In this document: one piece after another, positions 25,784-35,086 of the stretch
How the letters are laid out: every line of letters begins with the position of its first letter
How positions within the stretch are numbered: position 1 is the stretch's first letter
Program-made: the position numbers and the translations under genes
Notes under the pieces: model-generated
What the model was told of the DNA's origin: nothing
Database searches by the model: none
Seen by the model: only the letters and a program-made list of their open reading frames with translations
Source: Bacillota bacterium
GTDB lineage: Bacteria > Bacillota_I > Bacilli_A > Erysipelotrichales > Coprobacillaceae
Assembly: GCA_030540195.1 (NCBI GenBank)
Contig: JAUNWT010000006.1
Location: 1 to 60,173, forward strand
Length of the DNA: 60,173 bases
Reading direction: 5' to 3'

Positions 25784-26737
25784 TCAAGAATTATACCTTA
25801 AGTCATTTAAAGCTTTTGAAAGAATAGCACTTACTTTTTCTACTGTTTCATCAATTTGTTTATCTGACATCACAAAATTACGATCAACTGGTGTCAGTAT
25901 TTCATAAAGCAGCGATTCTAATTCTTCTTGTTCAAGACTCCCTACATGTCCTAATAAATACTGTTGTTGACTTGCAGAAAGTTCTCCTTCATATTTTTCT
26001 CTTTTACCCATCTTTAATTTATTTTTTATATCTAAAGCATCCCCAAAGTAATCTTTCATTAATTGAAAAACATCTCTTACAATGGAGCTGGCATAGATAA
26101 CCGTAGGAACACCAATGGCGATGACAGGACATCCTAAGGTTTCTTCTTGAATAGCTTGACGATGGTTGCCAATACCACTACCTGGATGGATTCCCACATT
26201 ATTGATTTGAATTACATGTCCTAGTTTTTGATAATCTCTTGCACATAAAGCATCAATAGCAATCACTAAATCAATTTGAAATTGGTCGACCATTGTCTGA
26301 ATCACTTCGACCGTTTCAACCCCAGTTTGATACATCACACCTGGTGTCAATGACAAAATATCATAATAATGATTTTCTAACTTAAGACCATCATCTAAAT
26401 AATGAGTGACTCGAATATCTCTTAAGGTACGAGGTCCAATAGCATCACTGGTTAAATAGGGATTTCCTAGTCCAATAATTAAAATACGGGGATAATCATT
26501 TTGATCAATCATTTCTTTTAAAAGTCGTGTGATATGTTGACTCATTGACATAAAAGATTCTTTAAAAGAAATCTCGATATACTTTCCTTTTTTTAAATAA
26601 TCTGTATCTTCTAAAAATTCATAGGTTTCTATTGAAAAATCATCCATTTTTTCAATAGAACGCTTATAATGTTTTCCTTCCTTTAATAATTCTAAAGATT
26701 CTTTTGCTAAATCACTATGTGTATTATACTTATTCAT
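25784..26737 (-). CDS. gpr: spore germination protease GPR
   Basis: 317 residues, peptidase family A25. During germination it cleaves small acid-soluble spore proteins. The conserved core includes 'IGLGNPYLTSDAIGPRTL' (~86-103), 'PGVMYQTGVETVEVI' (~131-145), 'AIDALCARD' (~158-166) and 'NNVGIHPGSGIGNHR' (~174-188), all characteristic. The N-terminal 'NTHSDLAKES' resembles the propeptide cleavage site at which the zymogen processes itself. AAGGTG precedes the ATG. It is divergent from the MATE gene; in Bacillus gpr is divergent from rpsT, which here lies one gene further on. Confidence 0.95.
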   Translation of the reverse strand: MNKYNTHSDLAKESLELLKEGKHYKRSIEKMDDFSIETYEFLEDTDYLKKGKYIEISFKESFMSMSQHITRLLKEMIDQNDYPRILIIGLGNPYLTSDAIGPRTLRDIRVTHYLDDGLKLENHYYDILSLTPGVMYQTGVETVEVIQTMVDQFQIDLVIAIDALCARDYQKLGHVIQINNVGIHPGSGIGNHRQAIQEETLGCPVIAIGVPTVIYASSIVRDVFQLMKDYFGDALDIKNKLKMGKREKYEGELSASQQQYLLGHVGSLEQEELESLLYEILTPVDRNFVMSDKQIDETVEKVSAILSKALNDLRYNS

Positions 26738-26764
26738 ATTCTCACCTTAAAAATTATTCCCTTA

Positions 26765-26798
26765 TTTCCAACAAATTACACAAAATTGTTGCAATTGC
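26765..26798. repeat. 34-bp direct repeat, copy 1 (upstream of the first MATE gene)
   Basis: Starts TTTCCAACAA and ends GCAATTGC; identical over 34 bases to 28217-28250. It contains an inverted repeat CAACAA-N11-TTGTTG next to the -35 box, and similarity continues weakly into the -10 region. The two copies bracket the MATE gene. Confidence 0.9.
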
Positions 26799-26817
26799 AT
26801 AATTTTTTATATAAACT
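26789..26817 (+). promoter_or_regulatory. promoter of the first MATE gene
   Basis: -35 TTGCAA (26789-26794), with TATAAA (26810-26815) at 15 bp or TAAACT (26812-26817) at 17 bp as -10. The -35 box and upstream bases are identical to the rpsT promoter; the -10 is weaker. Confidence 0.6.
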
Positions 26818-26846
26818 TTGTTTAGAGATAAATACAGTTTATTTCG

Positions 26847-26888
26847 AGTGTTTCAAATTTTCGCTTTAGAATTTGAAGCACTTTTTTT
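26847..26888 (+). terminator. intrinsic terminator in the leader of the first MATE gene (candidate attenuator)
   Basis: Thirteen-bp stem starting AGTGTTTCAAATT, paired with AATTTGAAGCACT (one G-U pair), 10-nt loop, then seven T. No plus-strand gene lies upstream, so it can only act on the MATE gene's own leader. AAGGAGG and the ATG follow directly. No ATG-started leader peptide is present. Confidence 0.75.
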
Positions 26889-26904
26889 GTTAAGGAGGGG
26901 CATT

Positions 26905-28212
26905 ATGAAAATCTACAAACAACTATTTTTATTCTTTTTACCGATTTTAATAGGAACTATTGTCCAACAGCTCTATTCAACCGTTGATACGATGATCGTA
27001 GGACAATTTGTAGGAAAATTAGCCCTTGCGAGTATTGGAGGTTCTGTAGCCATTATTACAGAAATCATTATTACCTTTTTTAATGGACTTGCTGGTGGTG
27101 CTTCGGTCGTCATTGCACATGCTTTTGGTGAAGATAATTCAACAAAACTTCATTCAAGTATCTTAAATGCTTATTTATTTTCTTTCATAATTGGGGTACT
27201 TTTATCTTTCTTTGGTTTTATTTTTACGCCTCAGTTACTTATTTTAATGAATACCCCAAATAAAATGCTTGCTGGTTCTATTCTTTATTTGAGAGTTTAT
27301 TTTTTAGGAATGATTTTTATTTTAATTTATAATATGGGAGCTTCTGCCTTGCGTGCTCTTGGTGATTCGCTCCACCCTTTTATTTATCTTCTGGTTTGTA
27401 GTGTTATAAATATCATTTTAGATTTAATCTTTGTTTGTATTTTTAATCTTGCCATCTTTGGTGTTGCTTTTGCGACAGTAATAGCACAAGCCATCAGTGC
27501 TTGTTTAATCACTTATACTTTAAATAAACATGTTCATTTTTTAAAAAGAAAACATCTTTTAAATTTGGATTATGCTATTTTAAAAAGAGAACTCATTATT
27601 GGTATTCCTGGAGCTTTACAAGCATGTGCTTATGGAATTTCTAACATTATTTTACAAATCGCTATTAATAGTTTTGGTACAAATTGTATTGCTGGATGGG
27701 CTATTTATGGAAAATTGGATATGATTTTTTGGGCAGCAGCAAGTGCTCTAGGAACAACAGTAACTACCTTTGTCGGTCAAAATTATGGAGCTAATAATAA
27801 AAGACAAATATTTAAAATTATTCGTATTAACACATATCTTTCTTATTTACTTTGTGGTTTGATCTTACTTATTTTGTTTATTTTTTGTGAACCTCTTTAT
27901 CAGCTTTTTACAAAAGATCAAAAAGTTATTTCAATTGCTACCTATATGTTAAGATTTTTAGCGCCTAGTTATTTAATAAGTATCTTATTAGAAAATCTAA
28001 GTGGTGGCTTACGTGGTCTAGGTGATGTTTTCTATCCAACTATTTTTACTTTTGGTAGTATCTTTTTAATACGTTTACCTTGGTTATTACTTACGAATAA
28101 ATATCACACCCTTTCACATTTATTAATTAGTTATCCGTTAGCATGGGCTTTTACAATTATCCTTTTAATACCTTATTATTTTTATCGAAAGAAAAAATTC
28201 CTACATTCTTAA
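26905..28212 (+). CDS. MATE family efflux transporter
   Basis: 435 residues and about 12 membrane segments. The N-terminal 'GTIVQQLYSTVDTMIVGQFVG' (~18-38) is the classic MatE opening, and the second repeat begins near 'IIGIPGALQACAYGISNIIL'. MATE proteins export drugs or metabolites by Na+ or H+ antiport in the cytoplasmic membrane. AAGGAGG lies before the ATG at 26905; the longer frame from 26818 covers the leader hairpin and is rejected. It lies between gpr and rpsT, flanked by two copies of a 34-bp promoter segment, and is probably controlled by the leader terminator. The substrate is unknown. Confidence 0.93.
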   Translation: MKIYKQLFLFFLPILIGTIVQQLYSTVDTMIVGQFVGKLALASIGGSVAIITEIIITFFNGLAGGASVVIAHAFGEDNSTKLHSSILNAYLFSFIIGVLLSFFGFIFTPQLLILMNTPNKMLAGSILYLRVYFLGMIFILIYNMGASALRALGDSLHPFIYLLVCSVINIILDLIFVCIFNLAIFGVAFATVIAQAISACLITYTLNKHVHFLKRKHLLNLDYAILKRELIIGIPGALQACAYGISNIILQIAINSFGTNCIAGWAIYGKLDMIFWAAASALGTTVTTFVGQNYGANNKRQIFKIIRINTYLSYLLCGLILLILFIFCEPLYQLFTKDQKVISIATYMLRFLAPSYLISILLENLSGGLRGLGDVFYPTIFTFGSIFLIRLPWLLLTNKYHTLSHLLISYPLAWAFTIILLIPYYFYRKKKFLHS

Positions 28213-28216
28213 ATAC

Positions 28217-28250
28217 TTTCCAACAAATTACACAAAATTGTTGCAATTGC
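28217..28250. repeat. 34-bp direct repeat, copy 2 (upstream of rpsT)
   Basis: Identical to 26765-26798. It starts five bases after the MATE stop and carries the -35 box of the rpsT promoter. Confidence 0.9.
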
Positions 28251-28269
28251 TTGACTTTTTATATATAAT
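28241..28269 (+). promoter_or_regulatory. sigma-A promoter of rpsT
   Basis: -35 TTGCAA (28241-28246), 17-bp spacer, -10 TATAAT (28264-28269); the leader to the ATG is only about 27 bases. Confidence 0.75.
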
Positions 28270-28302
28270 GAAATGGCAAATTGCAAAGCGAGGTGAAAGA
28301 TC

Positions 28303-28563
28303 ATGGCAAATATGAAACAACAAATTAAACGTTATAAAAACGATAACAAAAAAAGAGCTAAAAACGCTTCTTATAAATCAGCTTTAAAAACTGCAATCAA
28401 AAACGTAAGAGCTGAAGTTGAAGCTGGAAATAAAGAAGCTGCTGAAAAAGCATTAGTAATCGCTTCTAGTAAATTAGATTCTTATGTAAACAAAGGAATC
28501 CATCATAAAAACTACGCTATTAGACAAAAATCTAAATTAGCTAAATTAGTTAACTCAATCTAA
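28303..28563 (+). CDS. rpsT: 30S ribosomal protein S20
   Basis: 86 residues, highly basic, normal for S20. It starts 'MANMKQQIKRYKNDNKKR' and keeps the three-helix pattern with 'YKSALKTAIKNV' and 'GIHHKNYAIRQKSKLAKL'. It binds 16S rRNA early in 30S assembly. GAGGTG precedes the ATG. It is a single-gene unit with a strong promoter and terminator. It neighbours gpr and spoIIP as in Bacillus, except that the MATE gene lies in between. Confidence 0.98.
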   Translation: MANMKQQIKRYKNDNKKRAKNASYKSALKTAIKNVRAEVEAGNKEAAEKALVIASSKLDSYVNKGIHHKNYAIRQKSKLAKLVNSI

Positions 28564-28570
28564 TCATTGA

Positions 28571-28596
28571 AACCAGACAAATGTCTGGTTTTTTTG
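28571..28596 (+). terminator. intrinsic terminator of rpsT
   Basis: Stem AACCAGACA / TGTCTGGTT followed by seven T. Confidence 0.92.
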
Positions 28597-28684
28597 TTTA
28601 TTCTTATTTTTCTTGCTTATAATGTTAATAGACTTTGAAATAAAATAAGAGTAAAATATTTTTACATTATAAGGAGAGATATCT

Positions 28685-30454
28685 ATGGAAAGAAAAGATA
28701 TAGAAGAAAAATATACGTGGGATCTTTCTAAAATCTATCAAGATCCTCAAGAGTTTTATCATGATATAGAAGTCAGTCAACAATTACTTGATGAACTCAC
28801 TTCGTTTCAAGGAAAGCTTACCGAAAGCATTGAAACCCTTTTACGCTTTTTATCAAAGCGTGATGAAATGTCCATGCTGGTAAGTAAAGCTTATTGCTTT
28901 GCACATTTAAACTGTGATGTAGAACCCAAAAATCAAGAATATCAAAAAATGTTAGCGACAGTCATGTCACTCATTCAACAATCAAGTGTCAAACTTGTTT
29001 TTGTAGATAATGAAATTGTGGAAAATGATGAAAAAGTAAAAGAATATTTAAAAGATGAACGTTTGAAATCTTATCGTTATTCTATAGAAAATGCTTTAGC
29101 GTTTAAACCTCATTTATTAGATAAAGAACAAGAAGAATTGGTCGCAAAAGTAGACAATATCTCTGAACTTGCAGAACAAGTATTTGATTCTTTACGTTTG
29201 GAGTTTGAAGATGTTGAAGTAAATGGACAAAAGAAAACATTAAATCAAGCAACACTTAATGAATTTTTAAAGAATAAAAATAGAGAAGTCAGAAAACAAG
29301 CATATCATCATTTCTTTAAAGAATATCAACGTTTTGAAAATACTTTTGCCTCAACACTTTCAGGGGTTATGAAAAAAGATGCTTTTTATAGTGATATTCG
29401 TCATTTTGATTCACCCCTTGCTGCGAGTGTTTTTAATGATGATGTTCCTACTGATTTATTCTTTAAGATTTTAGATAAGGCCAATAATGAATATCGTTAT
29501 TTATTCCATCGTTATAATCATTTAAAGAAAGAACTACTAGGTCTTGATGAAATTTATAATTATGATTTATCAGTCCCTCTTGTAAAAAGTGTTTCTAAGA
29601 AATTTACGATTGAAGAATGTTTTGACATCATCAATCAAGCTTTAGCACCTTTTGGTAAAGATTATTTAGCTATTATCAATCGTGCTAAAGAGGAAAGATG
29701 GATTGACTACTACCCTACTACTGGTAAACGTGGTGGTGCTTATAGTAGTGGAAGTTACTTAACACTACCTTATATTTTAATGAACTTCATTGGCGATTAT
29801 AATTCTTTATCAACCATGATCCATGAATTAGGTCATAGTGTGCATACGTATTTATCAAGCCACAATCAAGACTATATTAATAGTAATTATCGTATCTTTG
29901 TCGCTGAAGTCGCTTCAACAGTTAATGAAACTTTACTTATTAACTATATGATAGATCATGCGTCATCAAAAGAAGAAAAAGCTTATTATATTTATGAACA
30001 ATTAGAAAATTGTGTTGGTCTTATTTTTAGACAACCAATGTTTGCGGACTTTGAACATCGTCTTCATGAAATGGCAAAAAATAATGAACCAATGTCATCA
30101 AAAATCATGACAGATCTTTATGCAAAATTAAATCAAGAATACTTTGGTGAAGATGTAAAAATGGATGAACTTGTGGGTTGGTCTTGTTATTATGTTCCTC
30201 ATTTCTATTATGATTATTATGTTTATAAATACACTTTAGGAATGACGGTTGCTTTAGCTATCGTTAAACGTATTTTAAATGGTGACAGACAACAAGTAGA
30301 ACGTTATTTGAACTTCTTAAAATCTGGTGGAAAAGAATCTCCTGTTGACTTATTAAGTCATGCGGGCGTTGACCCTTTAGATGATGCTATTTATGATGAT
30401 GCTTTCCATTATTTTGAAGATTTGTTAAATGAATTTGAAAAGCTGGTAAAATAA
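28685..30454 (+). CDS. pepF: oligoendopeptidase F (M3 metallopeptidase)
   Basis: 589 residues, family M3B. The zinc site HELGH is near residue 380 ('TMIHELGHSVHTY'), with the third ligand Glu in 'VAEVASTVNE' about 25 residues on. The N-terminal 'YTWDLSKIY' and the C-terminal 'YYVYKYTLGM' are typical of PepF. It cleaves medium-sized oligopeptides in the cytoplasm. AAGGAGAG precedes the ATG. The next gene, ispG, follows after 25 bases on the same strand and may be co-transcribed. Confidence 0.96.
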   Translation: MERKDIEEKYTWDLSKIYQDPQEFYHDIEVSQQLLDELTSFQGKLTESIETLLRFLSKRDEMSMLVSKAYCFAHLNCDVEPKNQEYQKMLATVMSLIQQSSVKLVFVDNEIVENDEKVKEYLKDERLKSYRYSIENALAFKPHLLDKEQEELVAKVDNISELAEQVFDSLRLEFEDVEVNGQKKTLNQATLNEFLKNKNREVRKQAYHHFFKEYQRFENTFASTLSGVMKKDAFYSDIRHFDSPLAASVFNDDVPTDLFFKILDKANNEYRYLFHRYNHLKKELLGLDEIYNYDLSVPLVKSVSKKFTIEECFDIINQALAPFGKDYLAIINRAKEERWIDYYPTTGKRGGAYSSGSYLTLPYILMNFIGDYNSLSTMIHELGHSVHTYLSSHNQDYINSNYRIFVAEVASTVNETLLINYMIDHASSKEEKAYYIYEQLENCVGLIFRQPMFADFEHRLHEMAKNNEPMSSKIMTDLYAKLNQEYFGEDVKMDELVGWSCYYVPHFYYDYYVYKYTLGMTVALAIVKRILNGDRQQVERYLNFLKSGGKESPVDLLSHAGVDPLDDAIYDDAFHYFEDLLNEFEKLVK

Positions 30455-30479
30455 TTTATAATAGTATTAGGTGATAAAA

Positions 30480-31538
30480 ATGAAAAGAGAACAAACAAGA
30501 GCGTTCCAAGTTGGAAATCTTACATTAGGTGGGAATAATCATGTCATTATTCAATCAATGACAAATACCAAAACAAAAAATGTAGAAGCAACTGTTAAAC
30601 AAATTCAAGAATTAGAAGATGCTGGCTGTGAAATGGTTAGAATGGCTGTCTTTGATAAAGAAGATGCTTATGCGATTGCGGATATTAAAAAACAAGTGCA
30701 TATTCCTTTAGTTGCCGATATTCATTTTGACTATCGTTTAGCTTTAATCGCAATTGAATCAGGAATTGATAAGATTCGTATTAATCCTGGAAATATTGGA
30801 AGCATCGAAAAAGTTAAAGCGGTCGTTGAATCTTGTAAAGAACATCATATTCCTATTCGTATTGGGGTCAATGGTGGTTCTTTAGAAAAAGAAATCCTTG
30901 AAAAATATGGTCGTCCTACTGCTAAAGGGATGATAGAAAGTGCCAAAAAACATATTGATATCCTAGAAAGTTTAGATTTCCATGATTATTGTATTTCTTT
31001 AAAATCTTCTGATACAATGCTCACAATCGAAGCTTATACCCTAGCAAGTGAAACTTTTGATTGTCCGCTTCATTTAGGGGTTACCGAAGCAGGAACAAAG
31101 CTTGGTGGTACAATTAAATCTTCTTTAGGTATTGGTACTTTATTGTATCAAGGAATTGGGAATACAATTCGTGTTTCTTTAAGTGATCATCCTGTTGAAG
31201 AAATTAAAGTCGCAAAAACATTACTTAAAGAACTAGGATTAATTGAAAATGTGCCAACCCTTGTTTCTTGTCCAACCTGTGGAAGAATCCAATATGATTT
31301 AATTCCTGTCGCTAAAGAAATTGAAGATTTCTTAAATAATATTCATCAAGATATTACTGTTGCCATTATGGGTTGTGCGGTCAATGGTCCTGGTGAAGCA
31401 AAAAATGCTGATATTGGTATTGCCGGTGGGGTTAAAGAAGGATTATTGATTAAAAAGGGAAAAATTGTTAAAAAAGTAAAACAAGAAGATATGGTTCAAA
31501 CGCTCAAAGATGAAATTTTAAAGATGGTTAATTCATAA
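30480..31538 (+). CDS. ispG: 4-hydroxy-3-methylbut-2-en-1-yl diphosphate synthase
   Basis: 352 residues, the short bacterial IspG form. It converts methylerythritol cyclodiphosphate to HMBPP in the MEP isoprenoid pathway with a [4Fe-4S] cluster. The cluster cysteines are in 'SCPTCGR' (~260) and '[10 protein letters not shown]' (~295), with the ligand Glu in the same loop. The barrel domain shows 'QSMTNTKT', '[12 protein letters not shown]' and '[10 protein letters not shown]'. The ATG at 30480 follows AGGTG by eight bases; an in-frame GTG at 30471 is part of that site. With ispH at 37719 the window covers the last two MEP steps. Confidence 0.96.
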   Translation: MKREQTRAFQVGNLTLGGNNHVIIQSMTNTKTKNVEATVKQIQELEDAGCEMVRMAVFDKEDAYAIADIKKQVHIPLVADIHFDYRLALIAIESGIDKIRINPGNIGSIEKVKAVVESCKEHHIPIRIGVNGGSLEKEILEKYGRPTAKGMIESAKKHIDILESLDFHDYCISLKSSDTMLTIEAYTLASETFDCPLHLGVTEAGTKLGGTIKSSLGIGTLLYQGIGNTIRVSLSDHPVEEIKVAKTLLKELGLIENVPTLVSCPTCGRIQYDLIPVAKEIEDFLNNIHQDITVAIMGCAVNGPGEAKNADIGIAGGVKEGLLIKKGKIVKKVKQEDMVQTLKDEILKMVNS

Positions 31539-31553
31539 TAACCATCTTTTTTT
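31521..31553 (+). terminator. intrinsic terminator of ispG
   Basis: Ten-bp stem AAGATGGTTA / TAACCATCTT with the ispG stop in the loop, followed by about seven T. Confidence 0.9.
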
Positions 31554-31582
31554 CATATATATAACTATGGAGGCGTAAAACT

Positions 31583-31837
31583 ATGGAAAAATTATTCATT
31601 GAACATTTTTTATCGTATGAAGATTTTAGAAGCAATAAAGAAATACAAGCGTTAGAGCTAAATGAAGAAGATTTGAAAGTGATCTATCAAGTGATTGATC
31701 AAAACCGTTTTTTACTCTGTAGTGAACATTATTTACCTATTCTATTTCAATCAATTATGAAAAAAACTAGTGTTTCTACTAGTTTAAAATTGAAATCTTT
31801 GTTTCAAAATCATCATTCAATATTTCTAAATTCTTGA
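31583..31837 (+). CDS. small protein of unknown function
   Basis: 84 residues. A good GGAGG lies nine bases before the ATG, and the first 60 residues have a coherent acidic helical pattern ('[27 protein letters not shown]'). There is no signal peptide, membrane segment or recognised family. It starts 30 bases after the ispG terminator, so it needs its own promoter or read-through. The last 25 bases overlap the end of nfo on the other strand, and the coding sequence contains the nfo terminator. A real small gene is likely but unproven; the last 20 residues may be chance reading through the nfo end. Confidence 0.6.
   Translation: MEKLFIEHFLSYEDFRSNKEIQALELNEEDLKVIYQVIDQNRFLLCSEHYLPILFQSIMKKTSVSTSLKLKSLFQNHHSIFLNS
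31761..31785 (-). terminator. intrinsic terminator of nfo, inside the convergent small gene
   Basis: Stem AAACTAGT / ACTAGTTT with a 6-nt loop about 28 bases past the nfo stop; followed by six T on the minus strand only. Confidence 0.75.
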
Positions 31838-32673
31838 TTTTTTAACATATCTATTTCTTCTTTATAAGGAGCTTTACCATCAATATAAGGTGTTTCTAAA
31901 ATCTTAGGAACATCTTTTATTCTTTCATTATGAGCAATCCCATTTAAAATATCAAAACCAATCTCACCTAAACCAAGATTTGCATGTCGATCTTTATGTG
32001 CTCCTTGAACATTTTTAGAATCATTTAAATGAACAACAAGTAAACGATCCAAACCAATAATACGATCAAATTCATCTAAGATTGCATCAAAATCTGATAA
32101 ATCATAACCGGCATCATGAATATGACAAGTATCTAAACAAACACCTAATTTTTCCGGATAATCACAATGAGATATCAAGTATTGGATTTCTTCAAAAGTC
32201 TTTCCTAACTCGCTACCTTTTCCTGCCATTGTTTCTAAAGCAATCTTCCCTTGATAAGGAGTGTCCTTTAAAACTTCATTTAAACCTTTGATGATTTGTT
32301 GAAGTCCTACTTCTTCTCCAGCTTTTACATGACTTCCTGGATGTAAAACAAGAATCGATGTACCAATATCTTGACATCTTTGAAGTTCTTGTTTTAAGAA
32401 GTTGACTGCTAATTCAAAAGTTTCTTCTTTAACCGTATTAGCAAGATTAATGATATAAGGGGCATGAACGACTACATTTTTTAAATCAATGTTGTTTTTT
32501 TTCATTAAAGCTTTTGCTTCTTCTACCTTTAATTCACTAATTGCTTTTCTTCTCGTATTTTGAGGAGCTCCTGTATAAAACATAAACGTATTAGCGCCAT
32601 AAGATAAAGCTTCTTTAACAGAACCTAAAAGCATGTCTTTTCCAGACATAGAGACATGACTACCAATTATCAT
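31813..32673 (-). CDS. nfo: deoxyribonuclease IV (AP endonuclease)
   Basis: 286 residues. It cleaves abasic sites 5' to the lesion using a trinuclear zinc centre. All zinc-binding motifs are visible in order: '[11 protein letters not shown]' (~66-76), 'VLHPGSH' (~107-113), '[11 protein letters not shown]' (~142-152), '[11 protein letters not shown]' (~175-185), 'VVHLNDSK' (~212-219), 'DRHANLG' (~226-232) and 'ILETP' (~258-262). The ATG at 32673 has GGAGG before it and gives the typical start 'MIIGSHVS'. The longer frame reaches into cshB and is rejected. The start overlaps the cshB end by 14 bases. Bacillus has the same yqfR-yqfS order. Confidence 0.96.
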   Translation of the reverse strand: MIIGSHVSMSGKDMLLGSVKEALSYGANTFMFYTGAPQNTRRKAISELKVEEAKALMKKNNIDLKNVVVHAPYIINLANTVKEETFELAVNFLKQELQRCQDIGTSILVLHPGSHVKAGEEVGLQQIIKGLNEVLKDTPYQGKIALETMAGKGSELGKTFEEIQYLISHCDYPEKLGVCLDTCHIHDAGYDLSDFDAILDEFDRIIGLDRLLVVHLNDSKNVQGAHKDRHANLGLGEIGFDILNGIAHNERIKDVPKILETPYIDGKAPYKEEIDMLKNQEFRNIE

Positions 32674-34039
32674 TGCCTTCCTCCATACGTTTTGCGATTT
32701 GTGCTTGACGGGCACGTTCTTTCTTTTGACGACGGATATCTTCACGAATCATCGCACGTTTTTGTTTACGTACAACTTGTTCAACTTGATATTTACGTTT
32801 CTTTTTATATCCTGGTTTTACTTTTTTAGGTTTACGGATAATCATTTGAACTTGTTTTTCAAGTTCAGTTTGTTGACGGATACGTTTTTTACGTTTTTCT
32901 CTTTGTCCTAAATCCACAAATTGTCCGTTTTTAAGTTGCATATTCTTAAATTCAATACCTTTTCTTTCAAGAATCGCAATATTTTTTTCATCCGTTGTAT
33001 CATACATACTATAACAGATTCCTGTATAGTTTCCACGACCTGAACGTCCACTACGATGAATATAGAAATCAGGTTCTGTTGGAAATTGCATATTAATGAC
33101 ATGAGAAACACCATCAATATCAATTCCACGGGCAGCGATATCTGTCGCAACAATGTATTGATATTCATTGTTGTTGATTTGTCGCATCATTTTCTTTCTT
33201 TCACGTGGTTCTAAATCTCCATGGATTTCTCCAACTTTATAACCATCTTCTCTTAATTGACGGGTAATCTTTGATACTTCTGTTCTTTTATTCGCAAAAA
33301 TAATACAAATATAAGGATCAATTGTTGCCATGATTTTCTTTAAAACATCATAACGATCTTGATGTTTTGTTGCGAGTAAAATATGTTCAACATTCGCTGT
33401 TGTCGCAAGTTTACTATCAATTTCAATAGTAACTGGGCTTTGCATATATTTCTTTAAAAACGGTCTTAAATTTTGGGGAATTGTTGCTGAGAAAACCATC
33501 ATTTGTAGATCATCAGCCATTTTACCTGCCACCGCATCAATATCTTCTAAATAACCAAATTCTAATGTCATATCTGCTTCATCGACTACAAACGTTTTAG
33601 CTGTGGTAATTTGTAAAGCTTGAGCATCTAAAGATAAATCTTTAATACGTCCTGGTGTTCCAATAACGACATGTGGTTGTGTTGAAAGTTTATTAACAGC
33701 TCTTTGACGATCACTTCCTCCAACAATTAATGAAACACGTAATTCTGGTAAATATTTTGTAAATACTTTAGCGTTATTAAATAATTGAGAAGCAAGTTCT
33801 CTTGTTGGCGCAGTAATCACCGCTTGCACACAATCTTTATTGACATCAATACGAGACATGATTGGTAATAAAAAGGCATGTGATTTACCTGTCCCTGTTT
33901 GTGAAATCCCGATAATATCTCTATTTTTTAATACAAGGGGAATGACTTTTTCTTGTATTGGGGTTGGCTTTTGAAAACCTAACTCTTTAATTACTTCATT
34001 ACAATAATCTTGTAATTTAAAATCTTGAAAAGTTGCCAT
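32660..34039 (-). CDS. cshB: DEAD-box ATP-dependent RNA helicase (CshB type)
   Basis: 459 residues. The Q motif '[10 protein letters not shown]' is near 25-35, Walker A '[11 protein letters not shown]' near 45-55 ('GKSHAFLLP' is characteristic of CshB), DEAD in '[10 protein letters not shown]' near 150, SAT in 'VFSATIP' near 182, and motif VI 'HRSGRSGR' near 330. A strongly basic C-terminal tail of about 80 residues follows, likely binding RNA. It unwinds RNA in the cytoplasm and may help cold adaptation. The ATG at 34039 has AAAGGAGG before it. It is coupled with nfo downstream, as yqfR-yqfS in Bacillus. The symbol rests on the motif and synteny. Confidence 0.92.
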   Translation of the reverse strand: MATFQDFKLQDYCNEVIKELGFQKPTPIQEKVIPLVLKNRDIIGISQTGTGKSHAFLLPIMSRIDVNKDCVQAVITAPTRELASQLFNNAKVFTKYLPELRVSLIVGGSDRQRAVNKLSTQPHVVIGTPGRIKDLSLDAQALQITTAKTFVVDEADMTLEFGYLEDIDAVAGKMADDLQMMVFSATIPQNLRPFLKKYMQSPVTIEIDSKLATTANVEHILLATKHQDRYDVLKKIMATIDPYICIIFANKRTEVSKITRQLREDGYKVGEIHGDLEPRERKKMMRQINNNEYQYIVATDIAARGIDIDGVSHVINMQFPTEPDFYIHRSGRSGRGNYTGICYSMYDTTDEKNIAILERKGIEFKNMQLKNGQFVDLGQREKRKKRIRQQTELEKQVQMIIRKPKKVKPGYKKKRKYQVEQVVRKQKRAMIREDIRRQKKERARQAQIAKRMEEGNDNW

Positions 34040-34159
34040 AAAATCCTCCTTTTTTTCTTTTTTAGTCACGTTATTATACCACATTTTTGATACATTTCAA
34101 CAAATATTATGGATGGATTTTTATAATTATTCTATAATACTCTTACTGGAGGTGATTGG

Positions 34160-35086
34160 ATGATTTTAAATACAGGTAATCGCACAGATATTCCTGCCTT
34201 TTTTAGTGATTGGTTTTTTAATCGTATTCAAGAAGGCTACGTCTGTGTTCGTAATCCCTATTTCCCTAGTCAAGTCACAAAATATCGTTTAGATCCCCAA
34301 GTTATTGATATCATTTGTTTTTGTACAAAAAATCCAAAACCCATGCTTTCACGTCTTGATTTAATTAAAGACTATAAACAATTTTGGTTTGTAACGATTA
34401 CCCCTTATAATCAAACGATTGAACCTTATGTACCTAATAAAAATGAAATCATTCGTAGTTTCATTGATCTTTCTAAAAAAGTAGGAAGTCATTGCATTGG
34501 ATGGCGTTATGATCCTATCTTTTTAAATGATTATTATACCATCGACTATCATCTTCACATTTTTGAAAAGATGTGTCAAAAACTATCAGGTTATACGCAT
34601 CAATGTGTCATTAGTTTTATTGATCTTTATCAAAAAACAAAAAAGAATTTTAAAGAAGTTCAAGAAGTAAGTCAAAAAGATCAAATTTATCTTTGTCAAA
34701 AATTTGTAGAAATTGGAAAAAGATATCAAATTGAAATCTATACATGTCATGAAAATGAATCTTTAAAAACAACGGGTATCAATACAAGTGGTTGTATGAA
34801 TCAACAAATTATTGAAAGAGCAATAGGTCATTCATTAAAACTTCCTAAAATAAATGAAGCAAGACAAGGATGTGCTTGTTTATTAAATAATGATATTGGA
34901 GTTTATAATACTTGTTTACATGGCTGTCTTTATTGTTATGCCAATTATGATCGTTCTACTGTTTTAAAAAACTTTAAAATACATAATAAAAAGTCACCTT
35001 TTTTAATTGGCGACTTTCAAAAAGACGATATTATTAAAGAAGCAAAACAAGTTTCTTATATCAATCGACAACTTTCCCTATTTTAA
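34160..35086 (+). CDS. DUF1848 family protein
   Basis: 308 residues. The N-terminal 'NTGNRTDIPAFFSDWFFNRI' (~4-23) and the C-terminal cysteine cluster (~236-257: 'CACLLNNDIGVYNTC' then 'HGCLYCYAN') are the DUF1848 signature. The CxxxCxxC at the end resembles a radical-SAM iron-sulphur site, though at the C-terminus, so a [4Fe-4S] protein is likely. The function of the family is unknown to me. GGAGG precedes the ATG. It is divergent from cshB, and its end overlaps the end of the PTS EIIB-like gene by nine bases, with no hairpin between them. Confidence 0.88.
   Translation: MILNTGNRTDIPAFFSDWFFNRIQEGYVCVRNPYFPSQVTKYRLDPQVIDIICFCTKNPKPMLSRLDLIKDYKQFWFVTITPYNQTIEPYVPNKNEIIRSFIDLSKKVGSHCIGWRYDPIFLNDYYTIDYHLHIFEKMCQKLSGYTHQCVISFIDLYQKTKKNFKEVQEVSQKDQIYLCQKFVEIGKRYQIEIYTCHENESLKTTGINTSGCMNQQIIERAIGHSLKLPKINEARQGCACLLNNDIGVYNTCLHGCLYCYANYDRSTVLKNFKIHNKKSPFLIGDFQKDDIIKEAKQVSYINRQLSLF

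Noticed and set aside
26818-26904. N-terminal extension of the MATE gene from a TTG at 26818
   Set aside because: The extension encodes the leader stem-loop and T run, has no ribosome-binding site, and the ATG at 26905 has AAGGAGG at the right distance.
26765-28250. Insertion sequence or integrated element flanked by the 34-bp repeats
   Set aside because: No transposase, integrase or terminal inverted repeats; the repeated segment is promoter sequence and the gene between is an ordinary MATE exporter.
31565-31582. Dedicated promoter for the small gene at 31583
   Set aside because: Only AT-rich sequence (TATATATA) with no -35 box; not enough to call.
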